NCBI RefSeq assembly: GCF_900091595.1
Contig: NZ_FMCW01000022.1
Coordinates: forward strand, 62,001-126,000
DNA from: Micromonospora haikouensis
GTDB taxonomy: Bacteria; Actinomycetota; Actinomycetes; Mycobacteriales; Micromonosporaceae
Reading direction: 5' to 3'
Length of the DNA: 64,000 nucleotides
Position numbers and translations under genes: made by a program. The notes under the pieces were generated by a model. That model saw only the letters and a list, made by a program, of their open reading frames with translations. It ran no database searches and was not told the DNA's origin. Of this stretch, positions 7,836-15,597 are shown piece by piece (the stretch's first letter is position 1; the number at the start of each line of letters is the position of its first letter).

Positions 7836-8714
7836 TCACGCCCCGTCGTCGGCCTTGGCCTCGTCCGCCTCCTTGCCCAGTCGGGCCTCGACTGCCTGCG
7901 GCTCGTACATCTCCTCGACGACGCGCAGGTAGAGCTCGTTCGGGTTGGGCAGGTTCTTGATCTCGCGGAGCGCCTGGTCCTGGCCGGCGGACTCCAGCAC
8001 GAACGTGCCGTAGTTGAGGGCGCGGCCGGTGGGGCTCTGCTCGTATTTCATGTCGGTGACCCGGGCGAGCGGCATCATCGCCACCTTGCGGGTGACGATG
8101 CCGTTGACCACCATGACCCGCTTGTTGGTCAGGATGAACCGGTCGTACCACCAGTCGGCGACCTTCCAGGCCACCCAGCCCATCACGGCGAACCAGAGCA
8201 GCACCGCGATGGTGGTCAGCGCGCCCACGTCCCGCCCGGCGAGGAAGCCGGAGAGGTAGCCGAGGACGAAGGTCGCCCCGATGCCCACCAGGATCGGCGT
8301 GGTCAGGTGGATCCAGTGCCGCTTCCACTCGCCCCGGTAGCGCTCGGTGGGGAAGAGGTAGCGCGCCACCAGCGAGCTGGGCTCGTCCTCCAGCGGCAGG
8401 ACCCGTCGGGGGCCAAGCGGCATGCCGGAGGCGTCGACCCGCAGCCCGGCGAGCTCCTCTTCGGAGATCTGCGGCGGCTGGTAGTCGGCCTCCGGATCGC
8501 GGACCCAGGCCCGCCCGGAGCGCGCCTGGCCGCCGAAGGGACCGTCGCCGTAGCCGGCGTCGTCGGAGAAGGGCGGACCGTCGGAGAAGCCCTGCCCCGG
8601 GCCTGAGCCCGGAACGTCGTCGGGCCTGACCCGGGGGATCGGCTCCGTGTCTCGGTCCCGGCGCTCCCGGTCGGGGTCGTCGGGGTCGAACGGCGGACCG
8701 GAGGGGCTGCCCAT
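7836..8714 (-). CDS. PH-domain (bPH2/DUF304) membrane protein
   Basis: The 292 residues comprise an acidic Asp/Pro/Arg-rich N-terminal half (1-110), two transmembrane helices (about 139-160 and 165-185), and a C-terminal bacterial PH-like domain. In the PH domain, WWYDRFILTNKRVMVVNGIV and MPLARVTDMKYEQSPTGRAL are characteristic. Such proteins (YdbS/YdbT-like) are membrane-bound with unknown ligands. ATG 8714 is followed by MGSPSGPPF. It lies six bases downstream of a 52-residue membrane protein gene on the same strand and is probably in its operon. Confidence 0.85.
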   Translation of the reverse strand: MGSPSGPPFDPDDPDRERRDRDTEPIPRVRPDDVPGSGPGQGFSDGPPFSDDAGYGDGPFGGQARSGRAWVRDPEADYQPPQISEEELAGLRVDASGMPLGPRRVLPLEDEPSSLVARYLFPTERYRGEWKRHWIHLTTPILVGIGATFVLGYLSGFLAGRDVGALTTIAVLLWFAVMGWVAWKVADWWYDRFILTNKRVMVVNGIVTRKVAMMPLARVTDMKYEQSPTGRALNYGTFVLESAGQDQALREIKNLPNPNELYLRVVEEMYEPQAVEARLGKEADEAKADDGA

Positions 8715-8720
8715 CGGCGG

Positions 8721-8879
8721 TTAGGCGATGAGGCTGGTGAAGAAGTCGCCGAACCCCTGGGCGATGTCCATGATGCCGCCGCCGATCGACTTGAAGACGT
8801 CTGCGGCGGAGTTCGGCCGGTACGCAACAAAGAAGATCAAGAATGCGATACCGGCCCAGGTGAGGACCTTCTTGACCAT
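8721..8879 (-). CDS. 52-residue membrane protein
   Basis: The small frame reads MVKKVLTWAGIAFLIFFVAY, then about 32 mostly polar and glycine-rich residues ending TSLIA. It has one N-terminal signal-anchor helix (5-20) and an amphipathic C-terminus. It starts at ATG 8879 behind GAGAGGATG-type purines and stops six bases before the PH-domain gene, so the two are probably cotranscribed. I recognise no family; secretion or membrane localisation is predicted, nothing more. Confidence 0.7.
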   Translation of the reverse strand: MVKKVLTWAGIAFLIFFVAYRPNSAADVFKSIGGGIMDIAQGFGDFFTSLIA

Positions 8880-8956
8880 GGCGGGCCATCCTCTCGCGCG
8901 GCGCCGGGTCCATTTACCGCAGCGGCACCCAGAGTATCAGTAAGGTGTCGTACAGT

Positions 8957-8985
8957 GAATCTCTGCGTCCGTTCTCCGACAGAAC
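8957..8985. terminator. hairpin CCGTTCT / AGAACGG between the DUF6758 gene and the 52-residue gene
   Basis: Around 8969-8987 the bases CCGTTCT, a five-base loop and AGAACGG form a perfect 7-bp stem. It lies 3' of the minus-strand DUF6758 gene and upstream of the minus-strand 52-residue gene, so it could end the former transcript. No T tract follows. Position accurate to a few bases. Confidence 0.4.
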
Positions 8986-9012
8986 GGGAGACTTGCCAAG
9001 CCTCTCGGCTAG

Positions 9013-9708
9013 TCAGGCCTTCCCGTGCAGGTACGGAGACGGAGCGCCGTACACGAGCTCGGACGGCGTCCACTCTGTGAGGTCGTGCAGCTCCACGTCC
9101 TCGGCGAGCAGATGCCCCGCACTCGCCGGCCAGGCTATCGCATGAAGCCACAATCCCCGAGCCTCGCCGGCGTACGCGCTTCGATCCGTCGGAGAATTCA
9201 CGAGCCACAGTGGAGTCGGGTGGCCGGCGACACGGATCCTGGCCTGCCCGACATGCCCCGGATGCCCGGGGCCGGGATCGTCCAGCGCCTCGGCGAGTTG
9301 CGGGCCCGGGTCGGGGCCGGCCATGCCGGCGAACCGAGTGCCCAGCCCGACGCCCGGCTCCTCGGCCACGAACACCAGGTCGGCCGGGCCGCCGCCGAGC
9401 GGCTCGGGCCCGGCGAAGGCCACGACGGTGGCGCGCACCCCGGCGCGCTCGTCCCCGGCGTACGCCACGCCGGTGAGGGTCCAGCCGGGCGGCATGGGCC
9501 ACGGGCACCAGACCGGCGTGGCGGGGCCGTCGGGTGGCCCGGCGGCGGCGACCCGGCCCACGACGCTGGCCACGATCTCCGCGCCGATGTGCTCCGGCAC
9601 GTGCAGCGGCGGCACGGGACCGCAGCGCGCGCACCGCCACTCCGTGTGCATCAGGTCCGGCTCCCGGACGGATCCACCACACCTGGGGCAACTCACCGCG
9701 ACACTCAC
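9013..9708 (-). CDS. DUF6758 family protein with N-terminal zinc ribbon
   Basis: The 231-residue protein opens with two CxxC pairs (C7/C10 in SCPRCGG and C26/C29 in RCARCG), a zinc ribbon. A domain I recognise as DUF6758 follows: CPWPMPPGWTLTGVAYAGDE, VAFAGPEPLGGGPADLVFVA and EEPGVGLGTRFAG are its usual blocks. Function is unknown; the family is conserved across actinomycetes and soluble. GTG 9708 is preferred because GGTGGA precedes it; a GTG four codons further in is the alternative. Confidence 0.8.
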   Translation of the reverse strand: MSVAVSCPRCGGSVREPDLMHTEWRCARCGPVPPLHVPEHIGAEIVASVVGRVAAAGPPDGPATPVWCPWPMPPGWTLTGVAYAGDERAGVRATVVAFAGPEPLGGGPADLVFVAEEPGVGLGTRFAGMAGPDPGPQLAEALDDPGPGHPGHVGQARIRVAGHPTPLWLVNSPTDRSAYAGEARGLWLHAIAWPASAGHLLAEDVELHDLTEWTPSELVYGAPSPYLHGKA

Positions 9709-9807
9709 GTTTCCACCGTCACCCCGGCTCGCCGCCCAGTCAAGTGGAGCGGCCGAATCCCCCGGCGCGTCGCCCCGCCGGCCTGCCCGGTCCGGAAGGG
9801 AACGGGC

Positions 9808-9874
9808 CCCGCCATGTCGCCGGCATCGGGCGGTCCGGGAGCCCTGGACACCGCCATGTCGCCGACCCGGCGGG
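9808..9874. repeat. degenerate ATGTCGGCGAC-family repeat, copy 2
   Basis: Two diverged half units, CCGCCATGTCGCCGGCATCG and CCGCCATGTCGCCGACCCGG, lie 39 bases apart in the same orientation, each flanked by GGCGG. They share CCGCCATGTCGCCG with the perfect hairpin at 2743-2802. The rest of this 278-base gap (9876-9960) is low-complexity DNA made of CGACCGAC and CGCACGGCG runs with no gene. Confidence 0.65.
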
Positions 9875-9986
9875 ACGACCGACCGACGCGCACGGCGCAC
9901 GGCGCACGACCGACCGACCGACGCACGCGGCACACGACCGACCGACGCGCGGGCGGGCAGGGCGCGGCGGGGCGGCGGGACGGAGG

Positions 9987-10610
9987 TCAGGCGGGCGGCG
10001 GCCCGGCGTGGGCGCGGATCCAGGCGTGCATGGCGATGCCGCTGGCCACCCCGGCGTTGATCGACCGGGTCGAGCCGTACTGGGCGATGGAGAAGAGCTG
10101 GTCGCAGGCCGACCGGGCGGCCTCGGACAGCCCCGGTCCCTCCTGGCCGAACAGCAGCGCGCAGCGGCGCGGCAGGCTCGTCGTCTCCAGCGGCCGGGAG
10201 CCGGGCAGGTTGTCGATGCCCACCACCGGCAGGTCCCGGTCCCCGGCCCAGGCGGCGAACTCCTCGATCGTCTCGTGGTGCCGGACGTGCTGGTACCGGT
10301 CGGTCACCATGGCGCCCCGCCGGTTCCACCGCCGCCGCCCCACGATGTGCACCTCGGCCGCCAGGAAGGCGTTGGCGTTGCGGACCACGGTGCCGATGTT
10401 GAGGTCGTGCTGCCAGTTCTCGATCGCCACGTGGAAGTCGTGCCGACGCCGGTCGAGGTCGGCCACCACGGCCTCCCGCCGCCAGTACCGGTACCGGTCC
10501 ACGACGTTGCGCCGGTCGCCCTCGGCGAGCAACTCCGGGTCGTAGCGCGGGTCGGCCGGGGGGTCGCCGGCCCACGGGCCCACGCCGACCTCAAGCTGAT
10601 CACCGGTCAC
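9987..10610 (-). CDS. SpoU/TrmH-family RNA 2'-O-methyltransferase
   Basis: The 207-residue protein carries all three SPOUT motifs: NIGTVVRNANAF (motif 1), CALLFGQEGPGLSEAA (motif 2) and STRSINAGVASGIAMHAW (motif 3), which form the knotted SAM pocket. It should methylate a ribose in tRNA or rRNA; the exact site cannot be read from sequence. GTG 10610 is chosen because GGAG lies a few bases upstream and the frame further 5' is low-complexity. An N-terminal segment of about 40 residues precedes the fold, as in many actinobacterial members. Confidence 0.85.
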   Translation of the reverse strand: MTGDQLEVGVGPWAGDPPADPRYDPELLAEGDRRNVVDRYRYWRREAVVADLDRRRHDFHVAIENWQHDLNIGTVVRNANAFLAAEVHIVGRRRWNRRGAMVTDRYQHVRHHETIEEFAAWAGDRDLPVVGIDNLPGSRPLETTSLPRRCALLFGQEGPGLSEAARSACDQLFSIAQYGSTRSINAGVASGIAMHAWIRAHAGPPPA

Positions 10611-10687
10611 GGTCTCCAGAGGGTACGGACCCCCCGGTCGCCCCGCAGCGTCGGGTGCGCCGGGCCACCCGGCCGGGTCGGGCGGGG

Positions 10688-11194
10688 TCAGCCGAGGCCG
10701 AGGGCCCCGCCGAGCCGGTCGAGGAACCGCCGGTCGGCCGGCGTCACGCCCCCGCCCGCCGGGGCCCCGGGGGTGGCCCGCCGGACGCGGGCCGCCACCG
10801 ACTGCACCCACTGCCGGTACGCGGCCGAGTCGGCGGGGTCGGCCCGCCGACGCAGCAGCCGGACCGTGGCGCGGCAGGCGGCCAGCAGGTCGACCAGGTC
10901 GGTGAGCCGGTCCTCGGGTGCGGTCGCCCCGTCGTGCCGGGCGTAGATGGCGGCGACCATGGCGCGGACCAGGTCGCTGTCGGAGGCACGCCCGGCGGCC
11001 ACGGCGTCGAGGCCGGCCAGCCCGGCGGCGACGCCCCGGGACGGGCCGCCGGGGTCGGGTGCGGCGGCGGCCACGAGCACCCGGCCGGGCAGGCCGGTGA
11101 GCAGGTCCCACTCGGCGGCGGAGTAGGCGGCGGTGGTCAGCGGTGCGGCGCGGCGGCCGGCAGAGGGCGGCTCTCCGGCGACGGAGTGGCTCAT
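10688..11194 (-). CDS. hypothetical alpha-helical protein
   Basis: A 168-residue, mainly helical protein with LTTAAYSAAEWDLLTGLPGR near the N-terminus and AMVAAIYARHDGATAPEDRL in the middle, then an Arg-rich helix and a Gly/Pro-rich tail. No membrane helix, no Cys pair and no catalytic motif are visible. ATG 11194 has GGAGGTCCCC directly upstream, which settles the start over the longer frame from 11215. Strong GC3 bias supports coding. I do not recognise the family; function unknown. Confidence 0.65.
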   Translation of the reverse strand: MSHSVAGEPPSAGRRAAPLTTAAYSAAEWDLLTGLPGRVLVAAAAPDPGGPSRGVAAGLAGLDAVAAGRASDSDLVRAMVAAIYARHDGATAPEDRLTDLVDLLAACRATVRLLRRRADPADSAAYRQWVQSVAARVRRATPGAPAGGGVTPADRRFLDRLGGALGLG

Positions 11195-11287
11195 GGGGAC
11201 CTCCGGCGCCAGCATATGACCCCGTACGGCGCGTCGGGCCCCTTCGCCGCAACCGCGCGGCGCGGGCCCGCCGGCGCCCGGGTGGGG

Positions 11288-11803
11288 TCAGCGCGGCTCG
11301 GGGAAGCTCGGCCGCTCCGGGTCGACGCCCTCGGGCACGGTCGCGGCCGCGTACGCCCGCTTGGGGACCATCACCCGGCGGCGGAAGACGCAGACCATGG
11401 TGCCGTCCTGCTTGTAGCCGCGGGTCTCCACCGACACCACGCCCCGGTCGGGCTTCGAGGAGGACTCGCGCTTGTCCAGGACGGTGGTCTCTCCGTAGAT
11501 GGTGTCGCCGTGGAAGGTCGGGGCGACGTGCCGCAGCGACTCGACCTCCAGGTTCGCGATGGCCTTGCCGCTGACGTCGGGCACGGACAGGCCGAGCAGC
11601 AGGGAGTAGACGTAGTTGCCGACCACCACGTTGCGGCCGAACTGGCTCGCCGACTCGGCGTAGTGCGCGTCGAGGTGCAGGGGGTGGTGGTTCATGGTGA
11701 GCAGGCAGAAGAGGTGGTCGTCGTACTCGGTGACGGTCTTGCCCGGCCAGTGCCGGTAGACCGCGCCGACCTCGAACTCCTCGTAGTAGCGGCCGAACTG
11801 CAT
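11288..11803 (-). CDS. MaoC-like hydratase, candidate mesaconyl-CoA hydratase
   Basis: The 171-residue single hot-dog domain begins MQFGRYYEEFEVGAVYRHWP. The active-site stretch TMNHHPLHLDAHYA corresponds to the MaoC D..NP.H.D...A signature, with Asn where R-specific hydratases usually have the catalytic Asp; closely similar MaoC proteins linked to ccr operons, as I recall them, share this. FHGDTIYGETTVLDKRES is the second conserved block. In the ethylmalonyl-CoA pathway such proteins hydrate mesaconyl-C1-CoA. An acyl-CoA dehydrogenase and an HpcH lyase of the same pathway type lie 13-18 kb away. ATG 11803 follows GGAGGGG. The exact substrate is inference. Confidence 0.75.
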   Translation of the reverse strand: MQFGRYYEEFEVGAVYRHWPGKTVTEYDDHLFCLLTMNHHPLHLDAHYAESASQFGRNVVVGNYVYSLLLGLSVPDVSGKAIANLEVESLRHVAPTFHGDTIYGETTVLDKRESSSKPDRGVVSVETRGYKQDGTMVCVFRRRVMVPKRAYAAATVPEGVDPERPSFPEPR

Positions 11804-12062
11804 CGGGGTCCCCTCCACGGGCGGGCGACGGAGTTCGGGCCAGCATGCCTTATCGACGGTTAAGGCGGGGCCGCGGGCCGCAGCCGGGCGAGGAAATGTC
11901 ACACCGGCCGCGCTCCCGGGCGGAGACGCAATGAGCGGCGGGGCCCTCCCCGGCACCCGCCGCCCACGCTCTGATGGGGAAGATTCTGCCGCACGACGAG
12001 GCCCGATCAACAGAGACCGGCGTCACATTTATCGTTTCGTAACAATACGAGGAGTAACGATC

Positions 12063-12104
12063 ATGAAGTGTGGGAGCGATCACCGCAGGTCGAATCGCCG
12101 CTAG
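12063..12104 (+). CDS. possible 13-residue leader peptide
   Basis: ATG 12063 opens a very short frame, MKCGSDHRRSNRR, ending in TAG. A good ribosome site (GAGGAG) lies 14 bases upstream, which is unusual for a random small frame. It sits in a 550-base gap with no other gene. The next gene, thioredoxin, has its own promoter 220 bases further on, so a regulatory link is not shown. Unknown, and may be chance. Confidence 0.3.
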   Translation: MKCGSDHRRSNRR

Positions 12105-12152
12105 TCAGGCATCAGATCATCGAAGTTGATCAGCAATCGGGGCCCCAACCTG

Positions 12153-12166
12153 TGGAAACGCTCCCA
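12153..12166. promoter_or_regulatory. LacI/CebR-type operator-like sequence
   Basis: TGGAAACGCTCCCA matches 12 of 14 bases of the Streptomyces CebR box TGGGAGCGCTCCCA. A second partial site, TGGGAGCG, lies at about 12070. No sugar gene follows; the next gene is thioredoxin. The rest of the 11804-12354 gap contains a small perfect hairpin (12204-12219) and the SigR-type promoter, and nothing else I can name. Confidence 0.4.
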
Positions 12167-12286
12167 TCACGTCCCGTCACGCAAATGCGTCATGCAAGTG
12201 CACCCGGCAAGGCTGCCGGCAACAGATATGAATCGATACGCTGACACCCCGTCCCCGGCCCCGCCGGGTTTCGGGGGCGGACGCCC

Positions 12287-12313
12287 GGGAATGCGCCGGG
12301 TCCCGTCCTGGTT
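12287..12313 (+). promoter_or_regulatory. SigR/SigH-type promoter for thioredoxin
   Basis: GGGAAT (12287-12292) and GTT (12311-12313) are separated by exactly 18 bases, matching the consensus of the actinobacterial thiol-oxidative-stress sigma factor SigR (SigH in mycobacteria), GGAAT-N18-GTT. It lies 42 bases before the thioredoxin start codon, and trx genes are classic members of this regulon. Strong match by eye; no expression evidence. Confidence 0.75.
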
Positions 12314-12354
12314 CCAGGAGGCGTACGTGATTCCGCGGTGATCGGAGAGTCCAC

Positions 12355-12717
12355 ATGGCAACCGTTGAGCTGACCACGGCGAACTTCGACGAGGTGGCGG
12401 GCGGCGACGGCATCGTCCTCGTCGACTTCTGGGCGGAGTGGTGCGGCCCGTGCAAGCGGTTCGCCCCGGTCTACGAGCGCTCCTCCGACAAGCACCCCGA
12501 CATCGTCTTCGGCAAGGTCGACACCGAGGCCCAGCAGGAGCTCGGCGCGAAGTTCGACATCCGCTCGATCCCGACGATCATGGCGATCCGGGACGGCGTG
12601 ATCGTCTTCGCCCAGCCGGGGGCGCTGCCCGAGTCGGCTCTGGAGAACCTCATCGAGCAGGTCCAGGGCCTCGACATGGACGACGTCCGCAAGCAGCTGG
12701 CCGAGCACAAGCACTGA
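12355..12717 (+). CDS. trxA: thioredoxin
   Basis: The 120-residue protein has a classic thioredoxin fold: VLVDFWAEWCGPCKRFAPVY contains the WCGPC redox pair (C30, C33), and IRSIPTIMAIRDG carries the conserved cis-Pro. It is slightly longer than E. coli thioredoxin because of an acidic C-terminal helix ending AEHKH. It keeps cytoplasmic proteins reduced. ATG 12355 is preceded by CGGAGAG. A SigR-type promoter upstream suggests induction by disulfide stress. A strong GC hairpin follows at 12746-12779. No thioredoxin reductase is adjacent. Confidence 0.93.
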   Translation: MATVELTTANFDEVAGGDGIVLVDFWAEWCGPCKRFAPVYERSSDKHPDIVFGKVDTEAQQELGAKFDIRSIPTIMAIRDGVIVFAQPGALPESALENLIEQVQGLDMDDVRKQLAEHKH

Positions 12718-12745
12718 GCGCCGGGCACCACCGAGCCCGCGCAGC

Positions 12746-12779
12746 CGGCGGCCGGACCCCACCCGGGGCCCGGCCGCCG
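12746..12779 (+). terminator. GC-rich hairpin after thioredoxin
   Basis: CGGCGGCCGG (12746-12755) pairs perfectly with CCGGCCGCCG (12770-12779) around a 14-base loop, 29 bases after the trxA stop. It has no T run, which is usual for actinomycete terminators. Confidence 0.6.
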
Positions 12780-12895
12780 CCGCGTCACCGGCCCTTCGGC
12801 GGGCGGCACCGGCCCCGCGTCACCGGTACGGTTGGGGCACGCCACCCGACGGAGGGACCCGAAGGGCGCCCTTCATCCCGTACCGTCGGAAACCG

Positions 12896-13336
12896 ATGGA
12901 AACGATGACCCGCCGGGGCCGGGGGGCCCGACTGGCCGCCACCGCGCTCGGCCTCGTCGTGTTACTGGCCGGCACCGTCTGGGGCAGCGACGACGACTTC
13001 CCGTTCGGGCCGTTCCGGATGTATTCCACGTCCGACCCGCCGGACGCCGCCGCCCCCGACACCCGCGTCGAGGGCGTCGACCGCACCGGCGCCGTGGTCG
13101 ACCTGGGCCAGGACGCCACCGGCATCCGCCGGGCCGAGATCGAGGGCCAGCAGAGCCGGTACGTCGAGGACCCCGCCCGGCTGCGCCGGGTCGCCGACGC
13201 GTACGCCGAACGCCACCCCGACGCCGCCGCGCTGGTCGAGGTGCGCATCGTGATCCGTTGGTACGGCATCGCCGACGCCCGGCCGACCGGGCGCTGGACC
13301 GACGAGACCGTGGTCAGCTGGCGGGCGGACGGGTGA
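12896..13336 (+). CDS. hypothetical exported protein paired with HTTM protein
   Basis: 146 residues with an N-terminal signal anchor (LAATALGLVVLLAGTVWG, about 14-31). DDDFPFGPFRMYSTSDPPDA comes next, and the C-terminus RIVIRWYGIADARPTGRWTD is predicted to lie outside the membrane. I know this type as the small partner found directly upstream of HTTM-domain genes in actinomycetes; its role is unknown. Its stop overlaps the next start (GTGA), so the two are coupled. ATG 12896 or ATG 12905 could be the start. Confidence 0.7.
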   Translation: METMTRRGRGARLAATALGLVVLLAGTVWGSDDDFPFGPFRMYSTSDPPDAAAPDTRVEGVDRTGAVVDLGQDATGIRRAEIEGQQSRYVEDPARLRRVADAYAERHPDAAALVEVRIVIRWYGIADARPTGRWTDETVVSWRADG

Positions 13337-14271
13337 CCCGCTGGCTGACCGAGGCGGTCCCCCGGGGCCGGGTGGCCGCCTTCCGCACCCTGATCTACCT
13401 CTTCGTCGCCGCCGACCTGGTGTTCTTCACCCCCTGGGTACGCGCCCGCGCGAGCGTCCCCGGCGACCTCTACCAGCCGCTGCTCGTCGGGCGGGTGCTC
13501 CCGCTGCCGACCCCCACCCCGGCGCTGGTCGGCGTGATCTTCTGGGTGCTGCTGGCCCTCGCCCTGCTCGCCGCGACAGGCCGGGCCCACCGCCTGCTCG
13601 GCTGGTCGGTCTTCGCGCTCTACCTGGAGTGGATGATCATCGCGATGAGCTACGGCAAGGTCGACCACGACCGGTTCGGCCTGCTCGTCGCGCTCGCCGC
13701 GCTGCCCACCGCCGGCCGGGCCCGGCACGCCGACCCGACCCGCACCGAGGCGGGCGGCTGGGCGCTGCGGGTCACCCAGATCGCGGTGATCTGCACCTAT
13801 TTCCTCGCCGCCTTCGCGAAGTTCCGGTTCGGTGGCCTCGACTGGGCCACCGGCTCGGTGCTCGCCAAGGCGATCATCCGGCGCGGCACCGACCTGGCCG
13901 ACCTGATCGCCGGCGTGCCACACCTGCTGCTCGTGGCGCAGGTCGGCATCCTCGCCTTCGAGCTGCTCAGCCCGGTGGTCTTCGTGCTGCCGGCCCGCGC
14001 CCGGCTGGCCACGGTCGGCTTCTTCTACTCGTTCCACCTGGTCACCATGGCGACGATCACCATCTCGTTCGCCCCGCACCTGGTGGCCATGGCCAGCTTC
14101 CTGCCGCTGGAGCGGGTACGCCCCGTGGCCTGGCTGCGCCGGCTCGGCGGGGGCGGGCCGGCCGGACGGCTACGCCGGGGTGGACCGGCGGGGCGGCCCG
14201 GCCAGCTCGACGATCAGCCCCTCGCAGCTGCGGGCGACGACCTCCGCCCCGCGCCGCTGCACCAGCCGTAG
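13333..14271 (+). CDS. HTTM-domain (vitamin K-dependent carboxylase-like) membrane protein
   Basis: The 312-residue protein has about eight hydrophobic helices. MIIAMSYGKVDHDRFGLLVA, FLAAFAKFRFGGLDWATGSV and FFYSFHLVTMATITISFAPH mark the HTTM (horizontally transferred transmembrane) domain related to gamma-glutamyl carboxylase. Bacterial members have no established reaction. The start overlaps the preceding gene by four bases. The last 34 residues (Gly/Arg/Pro-rich) run 102 bases into the 3' end of the convergent GTPase gene and do not look conserved, so the natural stop may have been lost. Confidence 0.8.
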   Translation: MTRWLTEAVPRGRVAAFRTLIYLFVAADLVFFTPWVRARASVPGDLYQPLLVGRVLPLPTPTPALVGVIFWVLLALALLAATGRAHRLLGWSVFALYLEWMIIAMSYGKVDHDRFGLLVALAALPTAGRARHADPTRTEAGGWALRVTQIAVICTYFLAAFAKFRFGGLDWATGSVLAKAIIRRGTDLADLIAGVPHLLLVAQVGILAFELLSPVVFVLPARARLATVGFFYSFHLVTMATITISFAPHLVAMASFLPLERVRPVAWLRRLGGGGPAGRLRRGGPAGRPGQLDDQPLAAAGDDLRPAPLHQP

Positions 14272-15597
14272 GGTCGGATCCTCCGCGCGCTCCCGCCACC
14301 GCCACTGCGCGTCGACGGCCAGCTCCCACAGCTGCCGCGCGGTCGCGTCGTGCTCCGCCCCGAGCCGGGCCGCCGGCGCGGTGCCCTCGCCGCCGACCAG
14401 CCGCTGTGCTTCGGCGGCCGGCTCGGCGGCGAACCCGACCCGGCCCGCGCGCAGCGCCGCGAGCAGGCGCAGCTCCGCGAACTCGTGCGCGCCGGCCACG
14501 ATCCGCTCCACGGCGCCGAGCAGTTCGCCGGTGGCGGGGCCGGGCTCCGCGCGCAGCAGCCCCTCCACGGCCACCAGCGCCGACCGGGCCTTCAGGGTGC
14601 CCTGCCGGTCGACGAAGAGGCGGTTGACCGACTCCCGCAGCTCGGTGAGGCCGCTGCGCCGGATCAGCTCGGTGGAGAGCTTCACCCGGCTGTCGCAGCC
14701 GGTGCGGACCAGCGTGGTGGCCAGCCGGACGCCGAACAGCCCCAGCCGCTCCAGCAGCGCGGCCCGCGCGTCGGCGGAGAGGCCCACGGGCAGCCCGGCC
14801 CGGACGAACCGGTCGGCGGAGAGGAGGTGCGCGTCCAGCTCCGGGCGCGGCACCCGGGCCAGCTCCGCCAGCGCGGCGAAGTCCGCCTCGCCCAGCGTCC
14901 GGCCGGCCAGGCCCACGGTGCCGCTGCACGCGAGCGCGTGCACGCAGCGGGCGGCCACCCGGGGGTCGCGCTGCTGCCGCCGGACGAGCTGCCGGGCGGT
15001 CAGCAGCGCGTCGATCCGCCCGCCGCCGGTCTCGTCCCGCTCGGAATCCAGCGCCCGCAGGTCGCTGTCGCGGCCGTCGCGGGTCAGGTAGAGCAGGGCG
15101 TCGGCGTCGCGCAGGGCCCGCTCGACCACCGGGGCGCGCCCCCGCTCGTCCGGGTCGGCGACGGCGGGCGTGTCGATGAGGGTGAGCTGGCGCAGGGCCC
15201 GGGTCGGCCACCGCACGACGAGGTCCCGCAGCTCGCCGGGCCGCCAGCCGGGCCCGTCGACCCGCAGGCCGGTCGCCGACCGGGTCACCGCCAGCTCCTG
15301 CGGCACGCCGTCGGTCGACCAGGCGGTGGCCCCCGGGGCGGGCCCGTCCTCGTACCAGGTGAAGGTGTCCTCGCCGTCGACCCCGGCGACCGGCGCGACC
15401 TGCTCCCCCATGATGGCGTTCAGCAGCGTCGACTTCCCGGACCGCCAGCCGCCGGCGACGGCGACCCGCAGCGGCTCCTCCAGCCTGGCCAGCTCGTGCC
15501 GCAGCCGGTCGGCGGCCCAGGGGTGGTCCCGGTAGTGGTGCAGGGCCTCGTGCAGCAGGGCCCACACCGCGTCCTCCAGCCCCCGCCCGGACGTCAT
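14170..15597 (-). CDS. dynamin-family GTPase, IniC-like
   Basis: The 475-residue GTPase has a P-loop at 49-57 (GGWRSGKST) and a G3-type LTLIDTPAVADP. A long helical region follows, ending in a WRWRERAEDPTLRLVQRRGA segment. It lacks an obvious transmembrane hairpin. Its length (IniC of M. tuberculosis is about 490) and its position immediately after an IniA-like GTPase, with a four-base ATGA overlap, make it the IniC-type partner of an iniBAC operon. Bacterial dynamin pairs usually form hetero-oligomers that remodel membranes. No N/TKxD specificity motif was found, so nucleotide choice is uncertain. Confidence 0.8.
   Translation of the reverse strand: MTSGRGLEDAVWALLHEALHHYRDHPWAADRLRHELARLEEPLRVAVAGGWRSGKSTLLNAIMGEQVAPVAGVDGEDTFTWYEDGPAPGATAWSTDGVPQELAVTRSATGLRVDGPGWRPGELRDLVVRWPTRALRQLTLIDTPAVADPDERGRAPVVERALRDADALLYLTRDGRDSDLRALDSERDETGGGRIDALLTARQLVRRQQRDPRVAARCVHALACSGTVGLAGRTLGEADFAALAELARVPRPELDAHLLSADRFVRAGLPVGLSADARAALLERLGLFGVRLATTLVRTGCDSRVKLSTELIRRSGLTELRESVNRLFVDRQGTLKARSALVAVEGLLRAEPGPATGELLGAVERIVAGAHEFAELRLLAALRAGRVGFAAEPAAEAQRLVGGEGTAPAARLGAEHDATARQLWELAVDAQWRWRERAEDPTLRLVQRRGAEVVARSCEGLIVELAGPPRRSTPA

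Noticed and set aside
9876-9960. CGACCGACCGACG runs as a regulatory array
   Set aside because: Simple low-complexity DNA between two minus-strand genes with no regular spacing or symmetry; nothing supports a function.
12126-12341. 71-residue frame before thioredoxin
   Set aside because: No ribosome site, no domain, mixed codon bias, and it overlaps the SigR promoter.
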